From: an uncultured Holosporaceae bacterium
Lineage (GTDB): Bacteria; Pseudomonadota; Alphaproteobacteria; CAISOG01
Direction: 5' to 3'
Assembly: GCA_903887035.1 (NCBI GenBank)
Contig: CAISOG010000215.1
Span: 1-6,418, forward strand
DNA length: 6,418 nt
Part shown: positions 1 to 6,304 of the stretch, piece after piece
Layout of the letters: every line of letters starts with the position of its first letter
How positions within the stretch are numbered: the stretch's first letter is position 1
Position numbers and translations under genes: made by a program
Notes under the pieces: model-generated
Database searches by the model: none
What the model was told of the DNA's origin: nothing
The model's input: the letters and a program-made list of their open reading frames with translations, nothing else

Positions 1-644
1 TACTCATTCAAACGATGCGATGATGCAGAATTTGGGTCTTCATATGGTGTAACAGATGTATAGGGCTTGCCCATAATCTGTCCCATATATGTTGGTAAAT
101 CTATATTTTCTGTTTTTGGTTTGTGTTTTTTTAAATTTCGAAATTCTTTTAAATATCCTTTTTTTTCAAAAGTTGGGACTATCCGAGAAAGGCCAACAAA
201 TTCACATCCTCGTTCAGGCCTGCGCGGAACTCTATTTTTTTTCATATAGCGCATCCAGCGCTGTTCTCCCTTAGCAAATTCATCACGCTTACTGTCGGCA
301 TATTCCCACGTTATTTTAATACCAGATTTATGCTTTTCTTTATCGGAAAAGCCAAAAAAGTAGCTAAAATCATAGTATTTCTTCTTTTTTGAAGAAATTT
401 TTAAGGATGAATCGTCATGAAATGCAAGGACAGAAAGAGCAAGAAAAGTTGTTTTTCCTGTGCTGTTAGGGCCGCAAAGAACCGTAACTGGGAATTGAAA
501 TTCAAGGCGGCTATTTTTTATTCCACGCAGTGCAGATCCATCACCTATAGAAACAGCCTTTAGGTAAGTATTTTGTTGATAATGGTTTTCCCACATAGCT
601 TGTAGCGATCTAACAAGCTTAGGACGACTTTCTCTGGCGCTCAT
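1..644 (-). CDS. AAA/ABC-type P-loop ATPase (OLD/RecF-like), N-terminal part only
   Basis: Reading the minus strand from the ATG at 642-644 gives 214 uninterrupted codons, still open at the window edge, so the C-terminal part is missing. The start is supported by a strong Shine-Dalgarno (AAGGAGA, 652-658) seven bases upstream. Residues about 30-57 (YLKAVSIGDGSALRGIKN, then FPVTVLCG) form the usual beta-hairpin lead-in of RecF/SMC/OLD-like ATPases. A Walker A motif GPNSTGKTT follows at residues 58-66 (K64, T65). Next come a lysine-rich stretch (about 86-89) and a basic segment RRPERGCEFVGLSRIVP (141-157). Walker B, signature and any nuclease domain would lie beyond the edge. No membrane segment or signal peptide is seen. 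The gene is clearly more AT-rich than the operon to its right, which suggests horizontal acquisition. The ATPase call is firm. A role in phage defence is only an inference from the family type, and the specific subfamily is not recognised. Confidence 0.88.
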   Translation of the reverse strand, partial: MSARESRPKLVRSLQAMWENHYQQNTYLKAVSIGDGSALRGIKNSRLEFQFPVTVLCGPNSTGKTTFLALSVLAFHDDSSLKISSKKKKYYDFSYFFGFSDKEKHKSGIKITWEYADSKRDEFAKGEQRWMRYMKKNRVPRRPERGCEFVGLSRIVPTFEKKGYLKEFRNLKKHKPKTENIDLPTYMGQIMGKPYTSVTPYEDPNSASSHRLNE

Positions 645-651
645 TATGCTA

Positions 652-658
652 TCTCCTT
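652..658 (-). promoter_or_regulatory. Shine-Dalgarno of the ATPase gene
   Basis: The minus strand reads AAGGAGA, seven bases before the ATG at 642-644. It is a near-perfect ribosome binding site and fixes the start of the partial ATPase gene. Confidence 0.8.
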
Positions 659-694
659 ATGAATTTTCTGGTATCTTTGATTGGGTCTCAACCT

Positions 695-723
695 ATTATC
701 TCCATCCTGTTAATGAAGTGCAA
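695..723 (-). promoter_or_regulatory. Candidate promoter for the ATPase gene
   Basis: The minus strand carries TTGCAC (718-723) and GATAAT (695-700) with a 17-base spacer. The -10 matches the consensus at five of six positions; the -35 is weaker and keeps only the TTG. The expected transcript would start near 688, giving a leader of about 45 bases before the ATG. Found by eye only. Confidence 0.4.
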
Positions 724-724
724 G

Positions 725-782
725 TGGGCGGCGTGCCCCCCCATATATTCACATCCTGCCTTGTCATCCATGGGCGGCGTGC
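725..782. repeat. Direct repeat pair TGGGCGGCGTGC
   Basis: The 12-mer TGGGCGGCGTGC occurs exactly at 725-736 and again at 771-782, so the copies start 46 bases apart. The second copy lies inside the spacer of the candidate operon promoter (761-789) and the first lies upstream of it. This is compatible with a tandem operator, but a short duplication or chance is also possible. Confidence 0.5.
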
Positions 783-789
783 ATAGACT
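761..789 (+). promoter_or_regulatory. Candidate sigma70-type promoter of the ilvE-ols-miaB operon
   Basis: TTGTCA (761-766, five of six consensus bases) and TAGACT (784-789, four of six) are separated by 17 bases. Transcription would start near 796. That leaves about 35 bases of leader before the ATG at 831, but only about 14 before the ATG at 810, which fits the later start better. Found by eye only. Confidence 0.45.
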
Positions 790-830
790 AAGACAAAATC
801 CCCGTAATAATGTTGAACAGGGTTGGTTGG

Positions 831-1718
831 ATGATTCCCTTTGATGATCGCGATGGCCTGATATGGCTGGATGGTAAGCTGGTTCCCTGGCGGGAGGCGC
901 GCGTGCACGTGCTGACCCATGCGTTGCACTATGGCAGCGCGGTGTTTGAGGGCGAACGGGTTTATGATGGCCGCGTCTTTCGGGAGCGGGATCACGCTAT
1001 CCGCCTGCAAAAATCGGCGGAAATTTTGGATTTCGAGATCCCCTTTAGCCTGGAACAAATGGCGCAAGGGGTGCAGGAGTTGATTCAGCAGAACAACATT
1101 CCCAATGGCTATTTGCGGCGCATTGCCTGGCGCGGCAGTGAGATGATTGGGGTGTCGGCGCAACACACCCGAATCCATCTGGCGATGGCGGTGTGGGAAT
1201 GGCCCAGCTATTTCCCGCCGGAGTTGTTGCAGCAGGGTATCCGCCTGACCACCTCAGACTGGGTATGCCCGCCGCCCAATGCGATGCCGACGGCCAGCAA
1301 GGCGGTGGGCAATTACATGATCCGCACCCTGTCGAAACATAAGGCTGAGCGGGCGGGCTTTACCGATGCGCTGCTGCTGGATTGGCGTGGCAATCTGGCT
1401 GAGGCGACGGGCGCCAACCTGTTCCTGCTGATCGATGGCGCGCTGCACACCCCCACGCCCGACTGCTTTTTGAACGGCCTCACCCGCCAAACCGTCATTG
1501 CTCTGGCGCGCCGACGCGGGATTGAGGTGATTGAGCGGCATATTGCGCCATCCGAATTGGCCGCGGTGGGTGAAGTGTTCCTGACCGGAACCGCCGCTGA
1601 GGTCACGCCGGTTGGTCGCATTGATGATCGCAGCTTTGCGGTGGGCGCCCTGACCCGCCAGCTGATGACCGATTATCAGGACTTGGTGCACGCCTCAGCC
1701 GATGATGTTGTTATCTAG
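831..1718 (+). CDS. ilvE: Branched-chain amino acid aminotransferase (class IV, PLP-dependent)
   Basis: A cytosolic fold-type IV enzyme that transfers the amino group between glutamate and the 2-oxo acids of leucine, isoleucine and valine, the last step of their synthesis and the first of their breakdown. With the 831 start it has 295 residues, close to the family norm. Visible motifs are HYGSAVFEGER (33-43), a phosphate-binding-type Arg in IRLQKSA, the PLP lysine in PTASKAVGNY (K157), EATGANLF (from E191), LNGLTRQ (214-220) and FLTGTAAEVTPV (250-261). An in-frame ATG at 810 would add seven residues. The start at 831 is preferred because family members begin close to IPFDDRDG and because AGGG (819-822) lies at suitable spacing. 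It is the first gene of the operon, and its end overlaps the next gene if that gene starts at 1702. D-amino acid aminotransferase or aminodeoxychorismate lyase are related alternatives, but the N-terminal pattern favours IlvE. Confidence 0.92.
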   Translation: MIPFDDRDGLIWLDGKLVPWREARVHVLTHALHYGSAVFEGERVYDGRVFRERDHAIRLQKSAEILDFEIPFSLEQMAQGVQELIQQNNIPNGYLRRIAWRGSEMIGVSAQHTRIHLAMAVWEWPSYFPPELLQQGIRLTTSDWVCPPPNAMPTASKAVGNYMIRTLSKHKAERAGFTDALLLDWRGNLAEATGANLFLLIDGALHTPTPDCFLNGLTRQTVIALARRRGIEVIERHIAPSELAAVGEVFLTGTAAEVTPVGRIDDRSFAVGALTRQLMTDYQDLVHASADDVVI

Positions 1719-2637
1719 GTTGCCAGATGCCGTCGAACCCGCTAGTGATAGTCTCATGATAACAAGCTCTGTTAAATCTGGCGCGGTGCAGTTGCCTGAA
1801 ATGGCTGACACCGAACACTTCCAGTTCTCTGATCGTGGTTTCGAACCGATTGTGGTCGAATCGATGGAGATCCGACTGGCCAGAACCCCTGAGGAGGTTT
1901 TGGCGTCGCAACGGCTGCGCTATGAGGTGTTTTATGAGGAAATGGGAGCCGCCCCCATTCGCCAGATGGCGGAATTGCGCCGCGACTATGACGCCTATGA
2001 CCGCTACTGCGATCATTTGCTGGTGTTTGACCTCCGACGGCCAGAGGGCGCACAGGTGGTGGGTACCTATCGCCTGATTACCCGCGACGTCGCCAAGCAA
2101 ATGGGGCAATTTTACTCAGCCAGTGAATATGATATCAGCAAGATTCTGGATTACCCTGGCGAGCTGTTGGAGTTTGGTCGATCCTGCGTCATGCGCAGCT
2201 ATCGGACGTTTCCCGTGATGCAGCTGTTGTGGCGCGGGATTGCCGCCTATATCTTTACCCACCAGGTGGAAATGATGTTTGGGGTGGCCAGCTTTCCTGG
2301 TCAGGATGTTCAGGCGTTGCGCGAACCGCTGAGCTTTTTGTATCACCATCATTTGGCGCCACCAGAGCGGCGGGCGGTCTGCCTGCCCGAACATTATGTC
2401 GATATGAACCTGTTGCCATCCGAACAGTCGCATCTTAAGGCTGCAATGAACAAACTGCCCCCTTTGATTAAGGGGTATTTGCGGGTGGGTGCCTGGGTTG
2501 GTGATGGCGCCTATATTGACCGCCAATGGAACTCCGTTGATGTCTTTATCTTGGTCAAAACCGACAAAATTACTCCCAAATATCTTGAACACTATGGGTT
2601 GGGTGGGGTTGTAAACGACTCCCTTATGACAGAGTAG
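1702..2637 (+). CDS. olsB: L-ornithine N(alpha)-acyltransferase, OlsB-like (GNAT-related, Acetyltransf_5 type)
   Basis: OlsB transfers a 3-hydroxyacyl chain from acyl-ACP to the alpha-amino group of ornithine, making lyso-ornithine lipid at the inner face of the cytoplasmic membrane. Family landmarks run through the 311-residue product: IRLARTPEEVLASQRLRYEVF (57-77) with EEMGA, then RRDYDAYDRYCDHLLVFD (93-110), VVGTYRLI (119-126), FYSASEYDI (137-145), LLEFGRSCV (155-163), GVASFPGQD (194-202) and a highly typical PPLIKGYLRVGAWVGDGAYID (253-273). Length and motif order match rhizobial OlsB. The start is uncertain: 1702 (overlapping the previous stop by 17 bases, allowing coupling), 1756 and 1801 are all in frame, none has a clear Shine-Dalgarno, and family similarity begins only near residue 50. 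The directly following OlsA/PlsC-type gene supports an ornithine lipid role. Some relatives are annotated as hemolysin-like acyltransferases of untested substrate. Confidence 0.82.
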   Translation: MMLLSRLPDAVEPASDSLMITSSVKSGAVQLPEMADTEHFQFSDRGFEPIVVESMEIRLARTPEEVLASQRLRYEVFYEEMGAAPIRQMAELRRDYDAYDRYCDHLLVFDLRRPEGAQVVGTYRLITRDVAKQMGQFYSASEYDISKILDYPGELLEFGRSCVMRSYRTFPVMQLLWRGIAAYIFTHQVEMMFGVASFPGQDVQALREPLSFLYHHHLAPPERRAVCLPEHYVDMNLLPSEQSHLKAAMNKLPPLIKGYLRVGAWVGDGAYIDRQWNSVDVFILVKTDKITPKYLEHYGLGGVVNDSLMTE

Positions 2638-2649
2638 GATGCGGGTGGG

Positions 2650-3516
2650 ATGTTGGCATTAGGACGTCTGCTGGCTTTTGTGCTGGTTACCCTGGTGCTT
2701 ATTCCCGTTCAGCTGGTGATGTGCCGTTTGCCTGGCCGTGCCCCGTTTTGGATTACCAAATTTTACCACCGATTCTGTTGCCGTTTGTTTGGCATTCGCC
2801 GTATTGTGCGCGGCCGCCGCAAATTGCCTAAGGGGATGCCCCGCCTGATTGTGGTCAACCACCTGTCCTATTTGGACATCACGGTGCTGGGGTCACTGCT
2901 GCCCGCCAGCTTTATCGCCAAGTCGGAAATTGCCAGCTGGCCGCTGTTTGGTCTGTTGGCCAAGCTGCAGAAATCGTTGTTTGTCAAACGCAGCTCTGGC
3001 CAAACCGCCCAGCAGTTGCAGGATATGCGGGCACGTTTCCACAATGGCGACACCCTGATTCTGTTTGCTGAGGGAACGTCGGGCGATGGTACGCGGCTGT
3101 TGCCGTTTAAGTCATCGCTGTTTGGCATTATCAACATGTTGGATGACCAGCCGTTGGTGGTGCAACCCGTGGTCATCAGCTATGTGGCCTGCAACGGTAT
3201 TCCCGTTGGCCGTAACGAGCTGCCCAATCTGGCCTGGTACGGGGATATGGATATTCTGTCACATGGCTGGAAGATGCTGAAAATTGGCCGTATCCAGGTG
3301 CTGATTGACTTTTTGGATCCGATGACGGTGCAGGCCAGCGATAATCGCAAGCGGATTAGCGAGCGGTGCTTTGAGGTGATGCGCCAAACCTATGAGCAAA
3401 ATGTGCGCCGTTGGTCAGCGGTGGATGGAATCCCCAGGCGGCCACGCAGCCTGCGCCAACGCCTAAGCCGACAGCCCGCTGAGGATGGATCGCATCAGGA
3501 TCAGGCGGCGGCTTAG
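2650..3516 (+). CDS. olsA: Lyso-ornithine lipid O-acyltransferase, OlsA/PlsC-like
   Basis: A membrane-associated acyltransferase of the PlsC (1-acylglycerol-3-phosphate acyltransferase) superfamily with 288 residues. Residues 4-24 form a hydrophobic N-terminal anchor. The catalytic HX4D motif is VNHLSYLDI (H71, D76). KSEIASWPLFG (91-101) and FVKRS (111-115) form the second block, FAEGTSGDGTRLLPFKSSLF (139-158) the glycerol-phosphate-type block, and VVQPVVISY (170-178) the fourth. The C-terminus (about 260-288) is basic, then polar and probably disordered. It starts 12 bases after the OlsB-like stop with AGGA (2636-2639) as ribosome binding site. Next to an OlsB homologue, the likely reaction is O-acylation of the 3-hydroxyl of lyso-ornithine lipid. 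Acylation of lysophosphatidic acid is the main alternative, and OlsA enzymes can be bifunctional. Family membership is certain; the substrate is inferred. Confidence 0.85.
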   Translation: MLALGRLLAFVLVTLVLIPVQLVMCRLPGRAPFWITKFYHRFCCRLFGIRRIVRGRRKLPKGMPRLIVVNHLSYLDITVLGSLLPASFIAKSEIASWPLFGLLAKLQKSLFVKRSSGQTAQQLQDMRARFHNGDTLILFAEGTSGDGTRLLPFKSSLFGIINMLDDQPLVVQPVVISYVACNGIPVGRNELPNLAWYGDMDILSHGWKMLKIGRIQVLIDFLDPMTVQASDNRKRISERCFEVMRQTYEQNVRRWSAVDGIPRRPRSLRQRLSRQPAEDGSHQDQAAA

Positions 3517-3522
3517 CGGGTT

Positions 3523-3966
3523 ATGGATGCGATGATGCGGTCATCAGAGTTGCAGCCAGATTTGCACGTCAGGGATGCGGTGGTGGGCGATCTGCCCTGG
3601 TTGAATCAGGTTAGTCCCGAATCACAGGGGGCGTGGCATGATGCCTTTGCGGCCAACCCGCCGCTGGCGCTGTTGATTGCTGAGTCGGCGGGGCAACCCG
3701 TTGGCTATTTGGCGCATCACCCAGGCTATAACGTCGAAACGGCGGAGCGTGGTTGGCACATCATCGATTTGTGGGTGATGCCGTCGCATCGTCGCCAGGG
3801 GGTGGCCAGCGCGCTGTTCACCATCGCCCGCCATCAATGTCGGGCGGCGGGGGGCAGTTGGATGACCTGGACCATTGATCTTAGCAATCAGACTGCCCAA
3901 GACTTTTACCATCGTCACGGCGCCCATCAGACGTCAAGCTTGCGCATCATGCATGTCCATTGCTAA
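3523..3966 (+). CDS. GNAT family N-acetyltransferase
   Basis: A 147-residue single-domain GNAT protein, expected to use acetyl-CoA in the cytosol; the acceptor is unknown. The acetyl-CoA pyrophosphate-binding loop is clear: IIDLWVMPSHRRQGVASALF (80-99), with RRQGVA fitting the R/Q-x-x-G-x-G/A motif. The C-terminal signature is DLSNQTAQDFYHRHGA (119-134), with the usual Asn and Tyr. The N-terminal beta strands (HVRDAVVGDLPWL, and LLIAESAGQPVGYLAHH) also fit. It starts six bases after the previous stop; in-frame ATGs at 3532 and 3535 are alternatives and no strong Shine-Dalgarno separates them. Co-transcription with the ols genes is very likely. Whether it modifies ornithine lipid, ribosomal protein or a small molecule cannot be told. 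Confidence 0.85.
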   Translation: MDAMMRSSELQPDLHVRDAVVGDLPWLNQVSPESQGAWHDAFAANPPLALLIAESAGQPVGYLAHHPGYNVETAERGWHIIDLWVMPSHRRQGVASALFTIARHQCRAAGGSWMTWTIDLSNQTAQDFYHRHGAHQTSSLRIMHVHC

Positions 3967-4008
3967 AACCATTTTTGGTTGAAACTGTATTCTAGAGAAA
4001 GCGCCACC

Positions 4009-4650
4009 ATGTTGCCATCCGATTATTTTCAAAGCTTTGCCCATTTAACCCTGCGATTGATGGCCAGCGATGACGATTTGGCGCAAGATGAGGCGCTGTG
4101 CAGAATTGAGTATGGCGATGATGTTGCTCCTGTTGCTGTTATGCGCCAACGCTTGCATCACTACCCTTACGGTGCTTTTGGGCTGTTCGAAGGTTCCGAA
4201 TTGATAGGAAGCCTGCATCTATGGCCAATGCATCAGGATGATGCAAAAGATTTTTATGATGGTAAGACCAGTTATAATGAATTGTGGCCGATGAAGATGT
4301 TCGACCTGGTGCAGCAGGGTGGGGCAAATCTGTGGCGTATTAGCAACCTGTTGATCCATCCGCGCTATCGAATTGCCAGCCCGCATAACCCCGTTGCCTT
4401 TTTGTTGGCTTCTGCCATGAACAGCTGGGCAGAAAGTGGCCATATGCGCTATCCTGTTGAGGTTTTTACCACCGCCTATACCCTGCCATCACAGCTGTTG
4501 TTGCAACGATTTGGCTTTGTAAAGGTGCGTGAAGCGGATCAGATGATGCCCGGTAAACCGTTGTTCGCGGTGCGGGCAGAGAGCAAAGAAGGGCTTTTTC
4601 GTGGCTTTGCCGAACATGGCTTGGGTGGATTTTTTGGGGATAAAAGGTAA
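4009..4650 (+). CDS. Diverged GNAT-fold-like protein of unknown function
   Basis: Using the ATG at 4009 gives 213 residues; a TTG at 3979 would add ten. The ATG is preferred because a purine-rich AGAGAAAG lies eight bases upstream. The pattern resembles a GNAT or autoinducer-synthase-like fold: a beta hairpin GAFGLFEGSELIGSLHL (55-71), a central strand LWRISNLLIHPRYR (108-121), a helix NPVAFLLASAMNSWAESG (127-144) and a late FTTAYTLPSQLLLQRFGF (153-170), where GNATs place their last strand and helix. The canonical acetyl-CoA loop R/Q-x-x-G-x-G/A is absent, replaced by a loop after PRYR. No signal peptide or membrane segment is seen. The glycine-rich end GLGGFFGDKR looks like an exposed tail. 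It lies eight bases before miaB and 42 after the preceding GNAT gene. Codon use seems somewhat more AT-rich than in its neighbours. The substrate is not recognised, and acyl rather than acetyl transfer is possible. Confidence 0.75.
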   Translation: MLPSDYFQSFAHLTLRLMASDDDLAQDEALCRIEYGDDVAPVAVMRQRLHHYPYGAFGLFEGSELIGSLHLWPMHQDDAKDFYDGKTSYNELWPMKMFDLVQQGGANLWRISNLLIHPRYRIASPHNPVAFLLASAMNSWAESGHMRYPVEVFTTAYTLPSQLLLQRFGFVKVREADQMMPGKPLFAVRAESKEGLFRGFAEHGLGGFFGDKR

Positions 4651-4658
4651 AAAAGACG

Positions 4659-6089
4659 ATGAACAAAAAACTGTATATCAAAACCTATGGTTGCCAGATG
4701 AATGTGTATGATTCTGGCAAAATGGCGGACGCGCTGGCGGTGCAGGGCTATGAGATGACGGAGCAGGTGGCCGATGCCGATATGGTGGTTATCAACACCT
4801 GTCATATTCGGGAAAAGGCGGCGGAAAAGCTGTATTCCGACCTGGGGCGTATCAAACCCTTTAAGCTGGCACGGCGGGCGCAGGGGCAGGATATGATCAT
4901 CACCGTCGCGGGCTGTGTGGCGCAGGCCGAGGGGGCGGAGGTGTTTGAGCGGGCGCCATTTGTGGACATTGTGGTCGGCTCCCAGGCCTATCACCGCCTG
5001 CCCGCAATGGTGGGGGAGGCGGAGTCGATGCATCGCGCTGGGCGTAAGGTTCGCCGCCGCCTGTTGGATACCGATTTCCCCAGCGAAAGCAAATTTGACG
5101 ACCTGCCCGCCGCGCAGACGGGCAGCATTTCTGCCTTTTTGGCGGTGCAGGAGGGGTGCGACAAGTTTTGCAGCTTTTGCGTGGTGCCCTATACCCGTGG
5201 CGCGGAGTTTTCGCGTCCAGCCGATCAGATTCTGGCGGAGGCGCGCAACTTGGTGGCAAAGGGGGCGCGTGAAATCACCCTGTTGGGGCAAAATGTTAAC
5301 GCCTGGCATGGCATCGCCCCCACCGCTGCCAGCCATGCGGCGAGCTCTTCAGAATGGGGGTTGGGACGGCTGATTCAGGAATTGGCGGAGATTGCTGGCC
5401 TAGCGCGCCTGCGCTACACCACCAGCCACCCGCGCGACATGGCCGATGATTTAATCGCCGCCCATGCCCAGGTGCCACAGCTGATGCCCTATCTGCACCT
5501 GCCTGTCCAGTCTGGCTCCGATGCCATTCTTAAGGCGATGAACCGCAAACACACCGCCGATGACTATCGCCGCCTGGTGGATCGGATTCGCGCCGCCGCC
5601 CCCAACCTGGCGCTATCCTCAGACTTTATTGTTGGTTTTCCTGGCGAAAGTGATGCGGATTTTGCCGACACCCTGCGCCTAATCCGCGATGTCACCTATG
5701 CCCAGGCCTTTTCCTTTGCCTACAGCGTGCGGCCAGGCACGCCAGCGGGCGAAATGGGCACGCAACTGTCTCGCCAAGTTAAGGAAGACCGCTTGGCAGA
5801 GCTGCAAGCCCTGCTGCGTGACCAACAGACCGCCTTTAACCAAAGCAAGATTGGCCAGGTGATGCCCGTGTTGTTTGTTGAGGCGGGACGCAAGCCTGGC
5901 CAGCTGCTGGGCAAATCGCCCTGGTTGCAATCGGTGCATCTGATCGGCGATTCCCGCCTGATTGGCCATATCCTGGATGTGCGGATTACCGATGGCCACC
6001 TTAACAGCCTTAGCGGTGAATTCGTGATGACCAATGATGATGAGGATGATTGGGGCGACGACCATGCCGCCTGCTGCGCGGGTCATTGA
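4659..6089 (+). CDS. miaB: tRNA-2-methylthio-N6-dimethylallyladenosine synthase MiaB
   Basis: A radical SAM methylthiotransferase that converts i6A37 to ms2i6A37 in tRNAs reading UNN codons, which helps keep the reading frame. Domains in order: N-terminal UPF0004/MTTase domain with cluster cysteines C12 (KTYGCQMNVYDS), C48 (INTCHIREKA) and C86 (VAGCVAQ); radical SAM core with CDKFCSFC (C167, C171, C174), then VVPYTRGAE, LLGQNVNAWHG (208-218), YLHLPVQSGSD (278-288) and DFIVGFPGES (322-331); and a TRAM domain from about 392 to 455. Its 476 residues match the family length. The linker after NAWHG holds a small Ala/Ser-rich insert (APTAASHAASSSE, 220-232). The C-terminus is an acidic tail ending CCAGH. 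The start follows the previous stop by eight bases, with AAAGG upstream. The dimethylallyl transferase MiaA is not in the window. Confidence 0.97.
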   Translation: MNKKLYIKTYGCQMNVYDSGKMADALAVQGYEMTEQVADADMVVINTCHIREKAAEKLYSDLGRIKPFKLARRAQGQDMIITVAGCVAQAEGAEVFERAPFVDIVVGSQAYHRLPAMVGEAESMHRAGRKVRRRLLDTDFPSESKFDDLPAAQTGSISAFLAVQEGCDKFCSFCVVPYTRGAEFSRPADQILAEARNLVAKGAREITLLGQNVNAWHGIAPTAASHAASSSEWGLGRLIQELAEIAGLARLRYTTSHPRDMADDLIAAHAQVPQLMPYLHLPVQSGSDAILKAMNRKHTADDYRRLVDRIRAAAPNLALSSDFIVGFPGESDADFADTLRLIRDVTYAQAFSFAYSVRPGTPAGEMGTQLSRQVKEDRLAELQALLRDQQTAFNQSKIGQVMPVLFVEAGRKPGQLLGKSPWLQSVHLIGDSRLIGHILDVRITDGHLNSLSGEFVMTNDDEDDWGDDHAACCAGH

Positions 6090-6229
6090 TATAAATCTCC
6101 CGCTAGAAATCAGGGTTTTTGTTAAAAAATAGATTTTGCAAGATTTAACAACATGTTTCTTGTGTTTTTTCTTATATATGTTTATATATTTTATGATATA
6201 ATTTAGTGCAATAGGAGAGATTTTGTTAA
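6090..6229. other. AT-rich intergenic stretch after miaB
   Basis: No gene is seen here. Base composition drops sharply to AT-rich right after the miaB stop. No convincing intrinsic terminator is visible: a CCC...GGG pair (6099-6101 with 6113-6115) followed by five T has only a three-base stem. Weak AT-only inverted repeats such as GTTAAA/TTTAAC lie around 6121-6149. The right part contains an extended -10 promoter and a ribosome binding site for the short frame at 6230. Confidence 0.6.
6194..6217 (+). promoter_or_regulatory. Extended -10 promoter and Shine-Dalgarno upstream of 6230
   Basis: TGATATAAT (6194-6202) is a perfect extended -10 element (TG, one base, TATAAT), so the lack of a good -35 box is not disqualifying. 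AGGAG follows at 6213-6217, 12 bases before the ATG at 6230. The combination points to a real gene start despite the short frame that follows. Confidence 0.5.
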
Positions 6230-6304
6230 ATGACTTATGTGGTGTCCTTTGTAGCTGGCATAGAGCGAACTTCTGAAAAGGAAGAAGGCATCCCTAGGTT
6301 CTAA
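6230..6304 (+). pseudogene. Start of an unrecognised gene, apparently cut off by the insertion sequence
   Basis: The ATG at 6230 has a promoter-like extended -10 and an AGGAG upstream, but the frame closes after 24 codons (MTYVVSFVAGIERTSEKEEG, then IPRF and TAA at 6302-6304). The stop falls at about the place where the left end of the downstream IS30-like element is expected. The simplest reading is the 5' end of a gene disrupted by that element. The fragment is too short to identify. A genuine 24-residue peptide or a chance frame cannot be excluded. Confidence 0.4.

Larger units (their letters stand above)
645..830. other. Divergent intergenic region; AT-rich to GC-rich transition
   Basis: This is the shared upstream region of the minus-strand ATPase gene and the plus-strand operon. 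The half next to the ATPase (645 to about 715) is AT-rich, while the half next to the aminotransferase is GC-rich and includes a run of seven C (736-742). It holds one candidate promoter in each direction and a 12-bp direct repeat. Short open frames crossing it have no ribosome binding site and no recognisable protein. Confidence 0.7.

Noticed and set aside
67..274. Two short plus-strand frames rich in Phe and Leu that look like membrane peptides.
   Set aside because: They are antisense to the ATPase gene; the Phe/Leu runs are the complement of its Lys/Glu-rich codons.
3974..4008. TTG start at 3979 for the diverged GNAT-like gene.
   Set aside because: The in-frame ATG at 4009 has a better purine-rich upstream segment, and the extra ten residues show no conserved feature. 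The TTG remains possible.
4539..5336. A 265-codon minus-strand open frame opposite miaB and the preceding gene.
   Set aside because: It is antisense to clearly identified genes, has shadow-type composition (rich in His, Arg, Pro, Gln) and no family motif.
6096..6120. Possible rho-independent terminator after miaB (CCC...GGG followed by T run).
   Set aside because: Only three pairs are possible with an 11-base loop, and flanking bases do not extend the stem.
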